From Vreelandella glaciei (lineage in GTDB: Bacteria > Pseudomonadota > Gammaproteobacteria > Pseudomonadales > Halomonadaceae): a DNA stretch of 64,000 nucleotides. The position numbers and the translations under genes are program-made. This document shows positions 10,147 to 18,984 of the stretch, one piece after another. Below the pieces are notes generated by a model that saw nothing but the letters and a program-made list of their open reading frames with translations, did not search any database and was not told the origin of the DNA. The stretch is from the NCBI RefSeq assembly GCF_013415125.1, contig NZ_JACCDE010000020.1:1-64000 (forward strand), read 5' to 3'. The first letter of the stretch is position 1. Each line of letters starts with the position of its first letter.

Positions 10147-12210
10147 ATGCCTCGTCTGCCGTTTGCTCGTCGCCCCTTGGCGCGCTCAATATCCGCGCTG
10201 ATCCCCGTTACCGCGGTGCTCCTTTGTACATCTGCCTATGCTCAGGAAGAGACTACTTCCAATGATACCGTGGTAGTAACTGCTACCGCGCTGAAGGTGG
10301 ACACGCCGCTGGTAGAAACGCCGCGCCCGGTTTCGAGCGTTGACCGTGAAGAGTTGGAAACCCGTAACGTTCAGCAGTTAGATGAATCGTTCCGTTATCG
10401 GGCGGGCGTTTTGTCGGGCCACTATGGTAGCGATAACAATACCGATTGGTTCAAGGTTCGTGGTTTTGATCAGTCTACTTATCAAGATGGTCTACGCATC
10501 TACCGTGAAGGGTTCTATCAGTGGCTACCCGAGCCTTATGGTCTTGAACGGGTGGATGTCTTTAAAGGGCCCTCATCGATTCTCTACGGCGAGGCGCCTC
10601 CTGGTGGCTTGATCAATGCGGTTAGCAAACGCCCTACCGAAACTCCCCAAGGGGAAGTTAATTTGCAGCTTGGTAACCGCAACCATCGCCAAGTAGGGAT
10701 TGATACCAGCGGGCCGTTGGGTGAGTCAGATGATGTACGCTATCGCCTAGTGGGTCTCTACAAAGAGCGGGATGGCGATTTAGACGCTACGGATAACGAA
10801 CGCTACTACTTTGCGCCAAGCCTAGCGGTTGATTTTAGTGAAGATACGACTGTTACCTTTTTAGCTAGCGTGCAAAAAGATGACGGCGTTCCGGTTAACG
10901 GATTTAAACTACCCTACGGCACCGTACAAGATACACCTTTCGGCCGGGTCGACCCTCAGACCAATTTGAGCGAGCCAGGCTACGATAAGGATACGCGGAC
11001 TCAGTGGGGGTTAGGCTATGAGCTTCGTCATGACCTTAATGACACCTGGGCATTTGAGCAGGACCTACGCTATAGCGAGTTAGATCTTGAGCTGCGCAGC
11101 ACCTATGCGCTTTTTATGGTCGATGATCGCCGTGCTTCAAGAGGGTTGGTATATCGTGACGGTTCTATCGATAGCTGGACCGTCGATAATCGCATGGTAG
11201 GTACCTGGTACGGTGATCGCACTGAGAACACATTACTGCTGGGCGTTGATTATCAGAACCTAAGCCTGCGTGGTCAGGAAGGGGACGACTACGCGTTCGG
11301 TGAGCCGATTGACATTTTTAACCCAACCTACGGCAACTTTACGCCAATCGCCCAGGAAGATCTGTTAACACGAGAAATCGATAAAGAGCAGACTGGTTTA
11401 TATGCTCAAAATCAGCTTCGTATCGATGACCGTTGGGTGCTGTTGGGCGGCGTACGCTATGACCAAGCCGAAACTGATAACCGTAACGTAACGGCGGGAT
11501 CGACTCAGCGTTCAGATGATGACCAAGTTTCTTGGTCAGGCGGTGCAATGTATCTGGGTGAAAACGGTGTAAACCCTTATATCAGCTATACCGAGTCGTT
11601 TGACCCAGTCGGTCGCGTTGACAGCGCTGGTGATCTTTACGACCCCCGTGAAGGTCGTCAGTGGGAAGCCGGCGTTAAGGTAGCTCCCTTTGGTTGGGAT
11701 GGTTACGTAACGGCGGCGTTATTTGATTTGGAAGAGAGCAATACGCTGGTTAACTCTCCAGCAGGCTTCCAGGTGCAAGAAGGTGAACGCACCTCGCAGG
11801 GCTTTGAGTTGGAAGGCGTTGGCTATCTAACCGATGCGTTAAAAGTTACGGCAGCTTACACCTATACAGATTCTCGCTTAGAAGACGATGATCGCGCGCC
11901 GTTAATCCCGCGTCATCAAGCCTCTACCTGGCTGGATTATGCCTTTACCGGCGGTGCATTGAATGGCATTACTCTTGGCGGTGGTGTGCGTTATGTAGGC
12001 AGCACCGTTGATACCAGCGTCGCGGACAACACAGAAGTGGATAGTTATACGCTGGTTGATGCGATGGTGGGCTATGAGTTTGCCGAGGGTTGGGAAGCTC
12101 AGGTCAACGTTAATAACCTCACCGATAAAGAGTACGTAGCAAGCTGTGAATACTGGTGCTACTACGGCGAATCCCGCAGCGTGATTGGCAGCGTGAAATA
12201 CAGCTGGTAA
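10147..12210 (+). CDS. TonB-dependent siderophore receptor (ferrichrome/hydroxamate type)
   Basis: Outer-membrane receptor of 687 residues. It has a signal peptide (cleavage after AYA, about residue 32), a TonB box (DTVVVTAT), an N-terminal plug (about 55-190, with VRGFDQSTYQDGLR and VDVFKGPSSILYGEAPPGGLINAVSKRP), and a 22-strand barrel ending in an aromatic residue (SVKYSW). The plug wording and the C-terminal NLTDKEYVASC...CYYGESRSVIGSVKYSW block match the FhuA/FhuE/FoxA-like hydroxamate receptor group. Two cysteines near the C-terminus probably form a disulfide in an extracellular loop. It is read as its own unit with a Fur-like site upstream and a terminator downstream. The exact siderophore is not known. 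Confidence 0.92.
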   Translation: MPRLPFARRPLARSISALIPVTAVLLCTSAYAQEETTSNDTVVVTATALKVDTPLVETPRPVSSVDREELETRNVQQLDESFRYRAGVLSGHYGSDNNTDWFKVRGFDQSTYQDGLRIYREGFYQWLPEPYGLERVDVFKGPSSILYGEAPPGGLINAVSKRPTETPQGEVNLQLGNRNHRQVGIDTSGPLGESDDVRYRLVGLYKERDGDLDATDNERYYFAPSLAVDFSEDTTVTFLASVQKDDGVPVNGFKLPYGTVQDTPFGRVDPQTNLSEPGYDKDTRTQWGLGYELRHDLNDTWAFEQDLRYSELDLELRSTYALFMVDDRRASRGLVYRDGSIDSWTVDNRMVGTWYGDRTENTLLLGVDYQNLSLRGQEGDDYAFGEPIDIFNPTYGNFTPIAQEDLLTREIDKEQTGLYAQNQLRIDDRWVLLGGVRYDQAETDNRNVTAGSTQRSDDDQVSWSGGAMYLGENGVNPYISYTESFDPVGRVDSAGDLYDPREGRQWEAGVKVAPFGWDGYVTAALFDLEESNTLVNSPAGFQVQEGERTSQGFELEGVGYLTDALKVTAAYTYTDSRLEDDDRAPLIPRHQASTWLDYAFTGGALNGITLGGGVRYVGSTVDTSVADNTEVDSYTLVDAMVGYEFAEGWEAQVNVNNLTDKEYVASCEYWCYYGESRSVIGSVKYSW

Positions 12211-12225
12211 GGCGTTAATGCTCTA

Positions 12226-12253
12226 AAGGCCCGGCCTATTGCCGGGCTTTTTT
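12226..12253 (+). terminator. Rho-independent terminator after TonB receptor
   Basis: GCCCGGC (12229-12235), loop CTATT, GCCGGGC (12241-12247), followed by six T residues. It lies 19 bases beyond the receptor stop codon. Confidence 0.88.
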
Positions 12254-12299
12254 GTGCTTGAGTGAATTCCTCTCACCTTGGCTCACCTGCACAGCGTTG

Positions 12300-13151
12300 C
12301 TAAACAACCACCCCTGGCTCGCTGGCGGCTTGGCGCCGTTTACGCGGCACACAAATCGGGCTGCCGCTTTCGGGGTCTTGGATCACATGGGCATCCAGGT
12401 CGAATACGCGATTGAGATTGGTTGTGGTAAAGACTTCGCTAGGCCCGCCGCTGGTGACGATACGGCCATCGCACATCATCACTAACTGATCAGCGTAGGC
12501 AGCAGCCAAGTTGAGGTCGTGGAGTACCAGTAGCAGGGTGCGGCCTTTCTCATGGGCTAGGCGCGAGAGTAGCTCTAGCAAATCTACCTGTACCTTCAGA
12601 TCCAGAAACGTCGTGGGCTCATCAAGCAGAATCAGGTCGGTTTGCTGGGCCAGCACCATGGCAATCCAGCAGCGCTGGCGCTGGCCGCCGGAAAGGGCGT
12701 CTACGTAGCGATCAGCAAATTCAGTCACATGGGTAAAGGCCATCGCTTCGCGAATGGCATCGGCGTCCTGCTGAGCATTTTTCTGCCATAACCCCTGATG
12801 CGGAAATCTTCCCATCCCCACTAACTGCTTTACGCTCAGCCCTTCGGGCGCTACCGGGCCCTGGGGCAGAATCCCCAAGCGCTTGGCGACCTCCCGCGTC
12901 TTGCTGCGATGGATATCCTTGCCGTCCAAATACACATTCCCGCCAGTGGGTGTGAGTGTGCGCGCAAGGGTTTTTAGCAGCGTCGACTTGCCACTCCCAT
13001 TGGGCCCCAGCAGCACGGTGAGCTTGCCTTCCTCAATCGCGATGTCGACACCATCCAGTACACGTCGATTGTCGTAGCCTGCGTGTAGCGCTTCGCCCTT
13101 TAAGCGAGGTGGCTGATGGGGATGGGAAGAGTGGGCCATGGATGTGCTCAT
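12300..13151 (-). CDS. Iron-siderophore ABC transporter ATP-binding protein (FhuC/FepC-like)
   Basis: Cytoplasmic ATPase for siderophore import, 283 residues from the ATG at 13151 (MSTSMAHSSHP). A frame start at 13217 is less likely because it would place coding sequence over the promoter. Motifs seen: Walker A GPNGSGKST, Q-loop GILPQGPVAPEG, signature LSGGQRQR, Walker B LILLDEPTTFLD, and H-loop LVLHDLN. The GRFPHQGLW segment is characteristic of FecE/FepC-type ATPases. It is separated from its likely permeases (15564-17602) by a divergent TonB receptor gene, an unusual split layout. A weak Fur-like site (13181-13199) is upstream. Confidence 0.92.
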   Translation of the reverse strand: MSTSMAHSSHPHQPPRLKGEALHAGYDNRRVLDGVDIAIEEGKLTVLLGPNGSGKSTLLKTLARTLTPTGGNVYLDGKDIHRSKTREVAKRLGILPQGPVAPEGLSVKQLVGMGRFPHQGLWQKNAQQDADAIREAMAFTHVTEFADRYVDALSGGQRQRCWIAMVLAQQTDLILLDEPTTFLDLKVQVDLLELLSRLAHEKGRTLLLVLHDLNLAAAYADQLVMMCDGRIVTSGGPSEVFTTTNLNRVFDLDAHVIQDPESGSPICVPRKRRQAASEPGVVV

Positions 13152-13180
13152 AGGGTTATTAAAACAGGCAGAACCGTAAG

Positions 13181-13199
13181 CTAAAATATTCTCATTTTC
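13181..13199. promoter_or_regulatory. Weak Fur-like site before the ATPase gene
   Basis: Read on the - strand, GAAAATGAGAAT and flanks match the Fur consensus at about 12 of 19 positions. It lies 30 bases upstream of the ATPase start at 13151. Only the first half is a good match, so this may be a half-site. Confidence 0.3.
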
Positions 13200-13279
13200 A
13201 ATATTTGCGACTGTCAAGTCAGCAATTTAACGAACGGTTCGCTCCAGTTGAGTAGACCTTTGTGTTCTCATACGTATAA

Positions 13280-13298
13280 AATAATCATTATCATTTAG
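13280..13298. promoter_or_regulatory. Fur box between divergent ATPase and TonB receptor genes
   Basis: ATAATCATTATCATT matches the Fur consensus at about 14 of 18 positions. It lies in the divergent promoter region 57 bases upstream of the receptor ATG and could control both directions. This is the best Fur-like match in the window. Confidence 0.65.
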
Positions 13299-13354
13299 AT
13301 GTAGATTACGTTTTTAAGAAAAGGTTCACTCAAAAGCAAGGGGATAAAAACTAG

Positions 13355-15493
13355 ATGTACACTAAGAAACGTCAGGTATTTTGGCCTACGGTGACACTCG
13401 CAGGTTTGGTAGCTGCCAGTCACGCTTATGGACAGGAGTCTGCTTCCACAGAACCGCAAAGTGGCGCCAGTGATACCGACTCGACCATGGTGGTCACGGC
13501 CAGCCGTAGCCATAGCGAAGCGGGCCAAACGCCGCAGCGGGTTACGATCATTACCCGTGAACAGATCGAGCAGCAGCTGGCGATTACTGATGACCCAGGC
13601 CAGGTGCTCAGTAACCTTATTCCCTCTTACTCTCCCAGCCGACAAAAGCTCTCGAACGGGGGCGAAACATTCCGCGGCCGCGATGCCCTGTTCCTGATTG
13701 ACGGAGTACCGCAGTCCAACCCTTTGCGCGACAGCGCGCGGGATAGCTATACCATTGACCTTTCCATGGTTGAGCGTATTGAAGTAATCCACGGCGCCAG
13801 CGCCGAGCATGGTTTGGGCGCTACGGGTGGCTTGATCAACCTGGTGACCCGGCGTGCCGAGGGCGGAGGCATTAGCCAGCACGCAGGCATTAGCCTGACC
13901 ATGGATGATGATCTCCAGTCGGATGGGTTGGGCCACAAGCTGGACTACCGCATTAGCGGCCAGCAAGGCGACTGGGATTTCGTTGCCGCAGCGACACGTC
14001 AGGAGCGTGGGCTCTTTTACGATGGTAACGATGAGGTTGTCGGTATCGCCTACCCAGGCGAGCTGCAAAACTCGGAAAGCTACGATCTTTTCGGCAAACT
14101 GGGTTATTGGATCGACGACAACCAGAATATTGAGGCCTCGATTAACCACTTCGATTTGGAAGAGGGTAACGACTACGTGCCGGTAGCAGGAGACCGTTCC
14201 GCCGGTATTCCGACCACGGCGCGCAAAGGCAGCCGTGACGGCGAGCCTGGATTTAATGAAGTGACCTCGGCGCGGCTTGCATACTCCCACGCGGATTGGT
14301 TTGGTAACGAGCTGGATGCCCAGGTCTATCACCAGCGCTTTCGTGCCCGCTTCGCCACCACCCCGTATTTCCCCTATCTGGATAGCGCGGGGGATACCCA
14401 ATACGACCAAACGCGCAATGAGTCCGATAAACAGGGGGCCAAATTCACCTTGAACCGAGATGGCATGCTGGACGACCGTTTAGGTGTGACGGTGGGTTTG
14501 GATGTGCTGGAAGATGAGACAAGACAGATGCTGGTGCATACCGGGCGCACCTATGTGCCGGAAAGCCGCTATCGTAATGTGGCGCCTTTCCTGCAGGGCC
14601 AGTTTAAGCTCGCGGAGCCGCTCACACTGCACGCAGGGGTGCGTCACGAGCATGCTGAGCTTGAGGTGGACACCTTTCAGACCATTGACCGCAGCAACGT
14701 TACTCAAGACAACGTTACCGTTGATGGTGGCAATCCAAGCTACGATGAGACGCTATACAACGTCGGCTTAACCTATCAAGCCACCGATTGGGCACAGCTG
14801 TATGCCAACTACTCGGAAGGGTTTGGCATGCCCGACGTGGGACGGGTGCTGCGGGGTATTAGCACGGCGGGCCAGGATGTGGATACCCTGCTGCAACTTC
14901 AGCCTATCGTGACCGATAACCGAGAAATCGGCGCGCGTTTTGACTGGGATGGCTACGGGCTAGAGATCAGCTACTACGAGTCCAACTCGGATTACGGCCA
15001 GCGGCTTACCGAGCAGAATGGCACCTGGGTAGGTAGCCGGGAGAAGACTGAGATCCAAGGTGTTGAGGTTACCGGCGACATGCAGGTGGCGGATAAGCAC
15101 GATCTATCGCTTTCTTATGCCCACACCGAGGGCGAGTCGGATCAGGATGGCGACGGCAGCGTAGACACCAAGCTCACCGGCATCAATATTGCCCCGGATA
15201 CGCTCAAGCTGGGCTGGAGTGCTACCTGGAATGACCGCGTCTCTACGCGCTTACAGGGTAGTTACTACTTTGATCGCAGCGTCGATAATCCTGAACTTGA
15301 TTTTGACGGATACGGCCTAGTAGATGCTTCTCTAGCTTATCGCCTGCCCACCGGTAGGGTGTCAGTAGGTATCGAAAACCTAACCGATGAAGACTACATT
15401 ACCTACTACTCCCAAGCCGCACGCATCAGCGACGAGTACTACTTCACTGGGCGAGGCCGCACCTTCACGCTGGGGTATCAGCTAGATTTCTAA
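13355..15493 (+). CDS. TonB-dependent siderophore receptor (IutA/RhtA-like)
   Basis: Outer-membrane receptor of 712 residues. It has a signal peptide (about 1-26, ending AYG-QE), a TonB box (STMVVTASR), a plug with FRGRDALFLIDGVPQSNPLRD and IEVIHGASAEHGLGATGGLINLVT, and a beta-barrel ending GYQLDF. The plug phrases resemble aerobactin/rhizobactin-type receptors (IutA/RhtA) more than FhuA, so a citrate-hydroxamate siderophore is plausible but unproven. It is divergent from the ATPase gene and convergent with the permease/binding-protein operon, placing it in the middle of a complete ferric-siderophore import locus. A strong Fur-like site is upstream and a terminator follows. Confidence 0.9.
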   Translation: MYTKKRQVFWPTVTLAGLVAASHAYGQESASTEPQSGASDTDSTMVVTASRSHSEAGQTPQRVTIITREQIEQQLAITDDPGQVLSNLIPSYSPSRQKLSNGGETFRGRDALFLIDGVPQSNPLRDSARDSYTIDLSMVERIEVIHGASAEHGLGATGGLINLVTRRAEGGGISQHAGISLTMDDDLQSDGLGHKLDYRISGQQGDWDFVAAATRQERGLFYDGNDEVVGIAYPGELQNSESYDLFGKLGYWIDDNQNIEASINHFDLEEGNDYVPVAGDRSAGIPTTARKGSRDGEPGFNEVTSARLAYSHADWFGNELDAQVYHQRFRARFATTPYFPYLDSAGDTQYDQTRNESDKQGAKFTLNRDGMLDDRLGVTVGLDVLEDETRQMLVHTGRTYVPESRYRNVAPFLQGQFKLAEPLTLHAGVRHEHAELEVDTFQTIDRSNVTQDNVTVDGGNPSYDETLYNVGLTYQATDWAQLYANYSEGFGMPDVGRVLRGISTAGQDVDTLLQLQPIVTDNREIGARFDWDGYGLEISYYESNSDYGQRLTEQNGTWVGSREKTEIQGVEVTGDMQVADKHDLSLSYAHTEGESDQDGDGSVDTKLTGINIAPDTLKLGWSATWNDRVSTRLQGSYYFDRSVDNPELDFDGYGLVDASLAYRLPTGRVSVGIENLTDEDYITYYSQAARISDEYYFTGRGRTFTLGYQLDF

Positions 15494-15523
15494 TTAACTG
15501 CTTTCTATGCTCGTTACTGTTTG

Positions 15524-15551
15524 GCGGTGCCTTTGGGGCGCCGCTTTTTTT
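15524..15551 (+). terminator. Rho-independent terminator between convergent genes
   Basis: GCGGTGCC (15524-15531) pairs, with one G-T, to GGCGCCGC (15537-15544) and is followed by seven T residues. It ends the TonB receptor transcript 31 bases after its stop. Confidence 0.8.
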
Positions 15552-15563
15552 CGTCAATTCGCT

Positions 15564-16601
15564 TTAAAAGCGAGCTCGCGATTTATGCAGTAAATAAACG
15601 AAGAAGGGCGCGCCTATCCCGGCAACAAAGATGCCCGCAGGTAAATCTTTGGGCAAAAACGCTACCCGACCCAGCAGGTCTGCGTACAGCACAATCAAGG
15701 CGCCAACCAGCGCTGATGCAGGCACCAAGCGGGCTAGGTTGCGCCCCACCAGCTTGGCCGCCAAGTGGGGCGCAATTAAGCCTACAAAGCTTAAGCCGCC
15801 GGCAAACGCCACGGCGGCCCCGGCCAGTGCCACGCTGCAGGCCAGCAATACCAATCTGCTGCGCAGAATCGCCACCCCAAGCCCTTCGGCAACGCTATCA
15901 CCTAGGGCCATGGCATCCGCATGGCGGGCGAATAGTAGGCTAATAGGCACCGCGACGACTAGCCACGGCAATAGCCCCCACACATCGTTCCATTGTGCCG
16001 CATAAAGGCTACCGGTGAGCCATACATAGGCGGTCATGGCGGCAGAGTCATCGCTGATGACGATTAACAGGGTGGTGCCAGCGCCCATGGCCGCGGCCAG
16101 GCCAATGCCGACTAGCACCATGCGCGATGGGCTAATGCCGCTTTTCCAAGCAAGGCTAACTACCAGCAATGCAGAAACCAGTGCTCCCAGCATGGCCGCA
16201 ACGGGCAGCCAGTGGATGCTCAGTGTCGAGCTGAGCAGCGACAGGAACACCACTGCCGCCAGCGCCGCTCCGCTGGTAATGCCGATCACATCCGGTGACG
16301 CCAGCGGGTTACGCACGATGCTTTGCAGAATCGCGCCTGCTATCGCCAGGGCGGCACCGACCAGTATCGCCAGCGCAATGCGTGGCAGCCGCAGCTCCCA
16401 AATAATAAAGGCAATATCGCTACTCTGTGGGGCCGCCAGCGTGTTTAGCACCTGCAGAGGTGGCGTAGGAAAACTGCCTAAACAGAGCGACAGCCCGGCG
16501 CTTGCTAGCAATAAAAAGCTTAGTATCAGCAGGCGACGCAGTAAGCGATGACTGTCGCTGTTTATTACGCTGTTGAGGGTTAACGTAGCGTCTGCTCTCA
16601 T
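15564..16601 (-). CDS. FecCD-family iron-siderophore ABC permease (second subunit)
   Basis: Inner-membrane permease of 345 residues with about 9-10 hydrophobic segments. FecCD/BtuC hallmarks are present: RLPRIALAILVGAALAIAGAILQSIVRNPLASPDVIGITSGAALAA near the first third and SFVGLIAPHLAAKLVG (ATPase-coupling region) near residue 280. It overlaps the preceding permease gene by 4 bases (16598-16601). It should pair with the subunit encoded at 16598-17602 to form the heterodimeric channel energised by the ATPase at 12300-13151. The operon order is binding protein, permease, permease, as in fec-type loci. Confidence 0.93.
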   Translation of the reverse strand: MRADATLTLNSVINSDSHRLLRRLLILSFLLLASAGLSLCLGSFPTPPLQVLNTLAAPQSSDIAFIIWELRLPRIALAILVGAALAIAGAILQSIVRNPLASPDVIGITSGAALAAVVFLSLLSSTLSIHWLPVAAMLGALVSALLVVSLAWKSGISPSRMVLVGIGLAAAMGAGTTLLIVISDDSAAMTAYVWLTGSLYAAQWNDVWGLLPWLVVAVPISLLFARHADAMALGDSVAEGLGVAILRSRLVLLACSVALAGAAVAFAGGLSFVGLIAPHLAAKLVGRNLARLVPASALVGALIVLYADLLGRVAFLPKDLPAGIFVAGIGAPFFVYLLHKSRARF

Positions 16602-17602
16602 TGGCCAGCCATTTTGCGTCGCGCCAGATAGATAAAGAAGGGCGTGCCGATCAGCGCAGTCATCACGCCGACCGGTATCTCCTGGGGTGGCATTAAAAAG
16701 CGCGAACCCAGATCGGCCAGCAGCAGCAAACAGGCGCCAAGTAAGGCGCAGGCAGGCAGTAGCCAGCGATGATCAATGCCGAATATTCCCCGCGCCATGT
16801 GGGGCACAATCAGGCCGACAAAACCGATCATGCCCGCCAATGCCACTGAACTGCCCGCCAGCACAATCACAATCAGCCCGAGCAGCAGCTTGATGGTGGT
16901 GGCCTGCATGCCGAGCCCGGTGACCATATCATCGCCCAGTAACAGCGCATTGGCGTGACGTACCAGCAGTGCACTGAGCAGCAGTGCTCCGCCGAAGAGC
17001 GGCAGTAAGGGCGCTACCAATGAAAGATCGCGCCCCGACACCGAGCCTGCCAGCCAGTAGAGCACGCTTTCAAAACTTTGCTGATCAATCACCAACAGCC
17101 CCTGGCTGAATGACACAAACATCGCCGTTACCGCCACGCCTGCCAGCACAACCCGTAGTGGGGAAAGTTCGCCATGAGACCCTCGGCTGAGCAAAACTAC
17201 CAGTATGGCCGCAACGAGTGCGCCCAGAAGGGCTGCCCAAATGTAGTGAGCGGGGGTGTGCAGCGGTAGCAAGGAGACCGCGACCACCACAAAAAACATT
17301 GCACCAGCGTTAATGCCCAAAATGCCCGGTGACGCCAACGGGTTGCGCGTCATGGTCTGCATCAGTGCGCCGGCAATCGCCAAGCTAGCACCCACCAGCG
17401 CGGCAACCACCGCACGGGGTAAGCGTTCAGTTAAAAGAATGATGTGGGCGATGTTGGTAGGATCATAATGGGTGAGCGAACGGAACAGAGAAGAGAGAGC
17501 GATCTCCGTTGTGCCTAACATAACGCTGGCAAAGAAAGCGCCTAGCGCCACCAGCGCGCCGAGAAGCAGGCCAAGAGTTTTTGCAGCGGCGCTGTTTAAC
17601 AT
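16598..17602 (-). CDS. FecCD-family iron-siderophore ABC permease (first subunit)
   Basis: Permease of 334 residues from the ATG at 17602 (MLNSAAAKTLG). A start at 17641 would overlap the binding-protein gene by 46 bases and add a charged N-terminus, so it is less likely. Shared family blocks are ERLPRAVVAALVGASLAIAG, MQTMTRNPLASPGILGINAG and GFVGLIVPHMARGIFG. It forms the channel with the next gene (4-base overlap) and overlaps the end of the binding-protein gene by 7 bases, indicating tight translational coupling. Confidence 0.92.
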   Translation of the reverse strand: MLNSAAAKTLGLLLGALVALGAFFASVMLGTTEIALSSLFRSLTHYDPTNIAHIILLTERLPRAVVAALVGASLAIAGALMQTMTRNPLASPGILGINAGAMFFVVVAVSLLPLHTPAHYIWAALLGALVAAILVVLLSRGSHGELSPLRVVLAGVAVTAMFVSFSQGLLVIDQQSFESVLYWLAGSVSGRDLSLVAPLLPLFGGALLLSALLVRHANALLLGDDMVTGLGMQATTIKLLLGLIVIVLAGSSVALAGMIGFVGLIVPHMARGIFGIDHRWLLPACALLGACLLLLADLGSRFLMPPQEIPVGVMTALIGTPFFIYLARRKMAGQ

Positions 17603-18585
17603 GAAGCAGGCTTCCCATGATCTGAGGAGCGAGTCAGGCAAGCTTGATGCTGCGCCGCGCCGGGCTGCAACAACCCATATCGGCTATATAAATCATCCAG
17701 CATAGCGTTGGCCGCCAATATGCCGCCGCCCATCATCCAACTGACCGGATCAACTTCAAATACGCGCCCGCTTTGTACCGCTGAGAGTTGTTGCCAGAGA
17801 GGGTGGGAGGCCCAGTGCTGGTAATTATCCGCTATCGCAGGGTCATCTGGCTCAAGCAGAATAAACAGGGCATCGGCATCCAGCACTGGAATGTTTTCAG
17901 TACTGGAAAGCTTCATTCCCCAACGCTGGCTTTGCAGTGTCTCCGGTTGCTCAAAGCCCAGCTCCTTGAGAATCGAGCCTGCAAAGCCGCTGGTATAGAT
18001 ACGTACGTGGTCGCTTTTAAAACGCACCACGGCCACTTTTTGCGGCCAATCACTGCCGAGCTTGACGGCAATTTGCTGGCGAAAATCGACAACGCGTGCG
18101 TCCCAGTGCTGTAGTAACTCACGGGCTTCAGCCTCGCGATCCGTAGCATTAGCCACCATCGTGAGCGTAGTTTTGAAGTTAAACACCGTAGGCGCTGATA
18201 CCGTGGGGGCAATAGCGTTAAGTAGCGGTGCTATTTGCGCGTGACGAAAGTCGCTGGCAATGACCAGGTCAGGATTAAGCCATGCAATCTTTTCCAGGTT
18301 CGGTTGAGTTTCCAGTCCCACATGCTCGACGCTATCAAGCGCATCACGCAGATAGCGGTACATGGGCTTTTCCAGCCATGAATCGACCACGCCAATAGGC
18401 GTCAGTCCAAGGGCGACGGCGCTATCGGTTGCGCCCTGGTAGAGCGTTACAATGCTTGGCGGCTCAGGTGGGCTGTTCGGCGTGTCCGCAGCCGCTATAA
18501 AAGAAGTGAGCGCTGTCACCGTTAACAGCAACACACTCATTAAAAACTTCCTGCGATGGGTGCGCGCTTTTAACATTAATGTCAC
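17596..18585 (-). CDS. Iron-siderophore periplasmic binding protein (FecB-like)
   Basis: Binding protein of 329 residues delivering ferric siderophore to the FecCD-type permeases. The N-terminus has THRRKFLMS followed by a hydrophobic stretch ending AAA-D. This is a signal peptide with a twin-arginine-like RRKFL motif, so Tat export is possible. There is no lipobox. The body has FecB/FhuD-type blocks: SIVTLYQGATDSAVALGLTPIGVVD, LNPDLVIAS, and GRVFEVDPVSWMMGGGILAANAMLDDL. It is first in its operon with a Fur-like site at 18635-18653. Iron-citrate or a citrate-type siderophore is a reasonable guess; ligand identity is unproven. Confidence 0.9.
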   Translation of the reverse strand: MTLMLKARTHRRKFLMSVLLLTVTALTSFIAAADTPNSPPEPPSIVTLYQGATDSAVALGLTPIGVVDSWLEKPMYRYLRDALDSVEHVGLETQPNLEKIAWLNPDLVIASDFRHAQIAPLLNAIAPTVSAPTVFNFKTTLTMVANATDREAEARELLQHWDARVVDFRQQIAVKLGSDWPQKVAVVRFKSDHVRIYTSGFAGSILKELGFEQPETLQSQRWGMKLSSTENIPVLDADALFILLEPDDPAIADNYQHWASHPLWQQLSAVQSGRVFEVDPVSWMMGGGILAANAMLDDLYSRYGLLQPGAAQHQACLTRSSDHGKPASC

Positions 18586-18634
18586 TTTACGATAGGCTCG
18601 AATACAAGAGCCAGAATGATGGCATGAGGTAAAA

Positions 18635-18653
18635 GCTAATGCAAAGCATTATC
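18635..18653. promoter_or_regulatory. Fur box before the binding-protein operon
   Basis: Read on the - strand, GATAATGCTTTGCATTAGC matches the Fur consensus at about 14 of 19 positions, with intact GATAATG and GCATTA arms. It lies 50 bases upstream of the binding-protein start and touches the azlD stop codon. Confidence 0.6.
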
Positions 18654-18984
18654 AAATGTAGGCGATCACCTGCACTAGCCCAAATACCGCTACCCCAGCA
18701 GCCACCGGCCAGCCTAGTGAGCGTAATTTCCACCAAACCAACAACGTGACCGATAACCCAATTGCGGTTGCGATCCAGGAAACAGCGCTTGGGTTAACCG
18801 GCATGATAGAAACACCCAGTACCGCAGCAATCATCAACGGGCCCAGAATGCCGAGCCACTGGGGCATGTTATTAATCCCGGTCGCACTGTTTAAACGGCG
18901 CTGCATCCATAGAAAAGGCACTACGCGCATGAGCAGAGTTCCCAGTGCTGAAACCACGACGGCTAGCCAGAGTGCACTGCTCAT
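18652..18984 (-). CDS. azlD: AzlD-family branched-chain amino-acid export subunit
   Basis: Small membrane protein (110 residues, about four TM segments) that pairs with AzlC to export branched-chain amino acids or analogues. It has the family block LLMRVVPFLWM near the N-terminus and the proline-containing GPLMIAAVLGVSIMPV. Its start overlaps the azlC stop by 4 bases (18981-18984), and the upstream regulator overlaps azlC in the same way, making a three-gene operon. Transport specificity is assumed from the family. Confidence 0.88.
   Translation of the reverse strand: MSSALWLAVVVSALGTLLMRVVPFLWMQRRLNSATGINNMPQWLGILGPLMIAAVLGVSIMPVNPSAVSWIATAIGLSVTLLVWWKLRSLGWPVAAGVAVFGLVQVIAYI

Noticed and set aside
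13295..14410. 371-codon - strand frame
   Set aside because: Entirely antisense to the second TonB receptor, which has a signal peptide, TonB box and plug. The antisense product has no recognised motifs and is explained by codon bias on the opposite strand.
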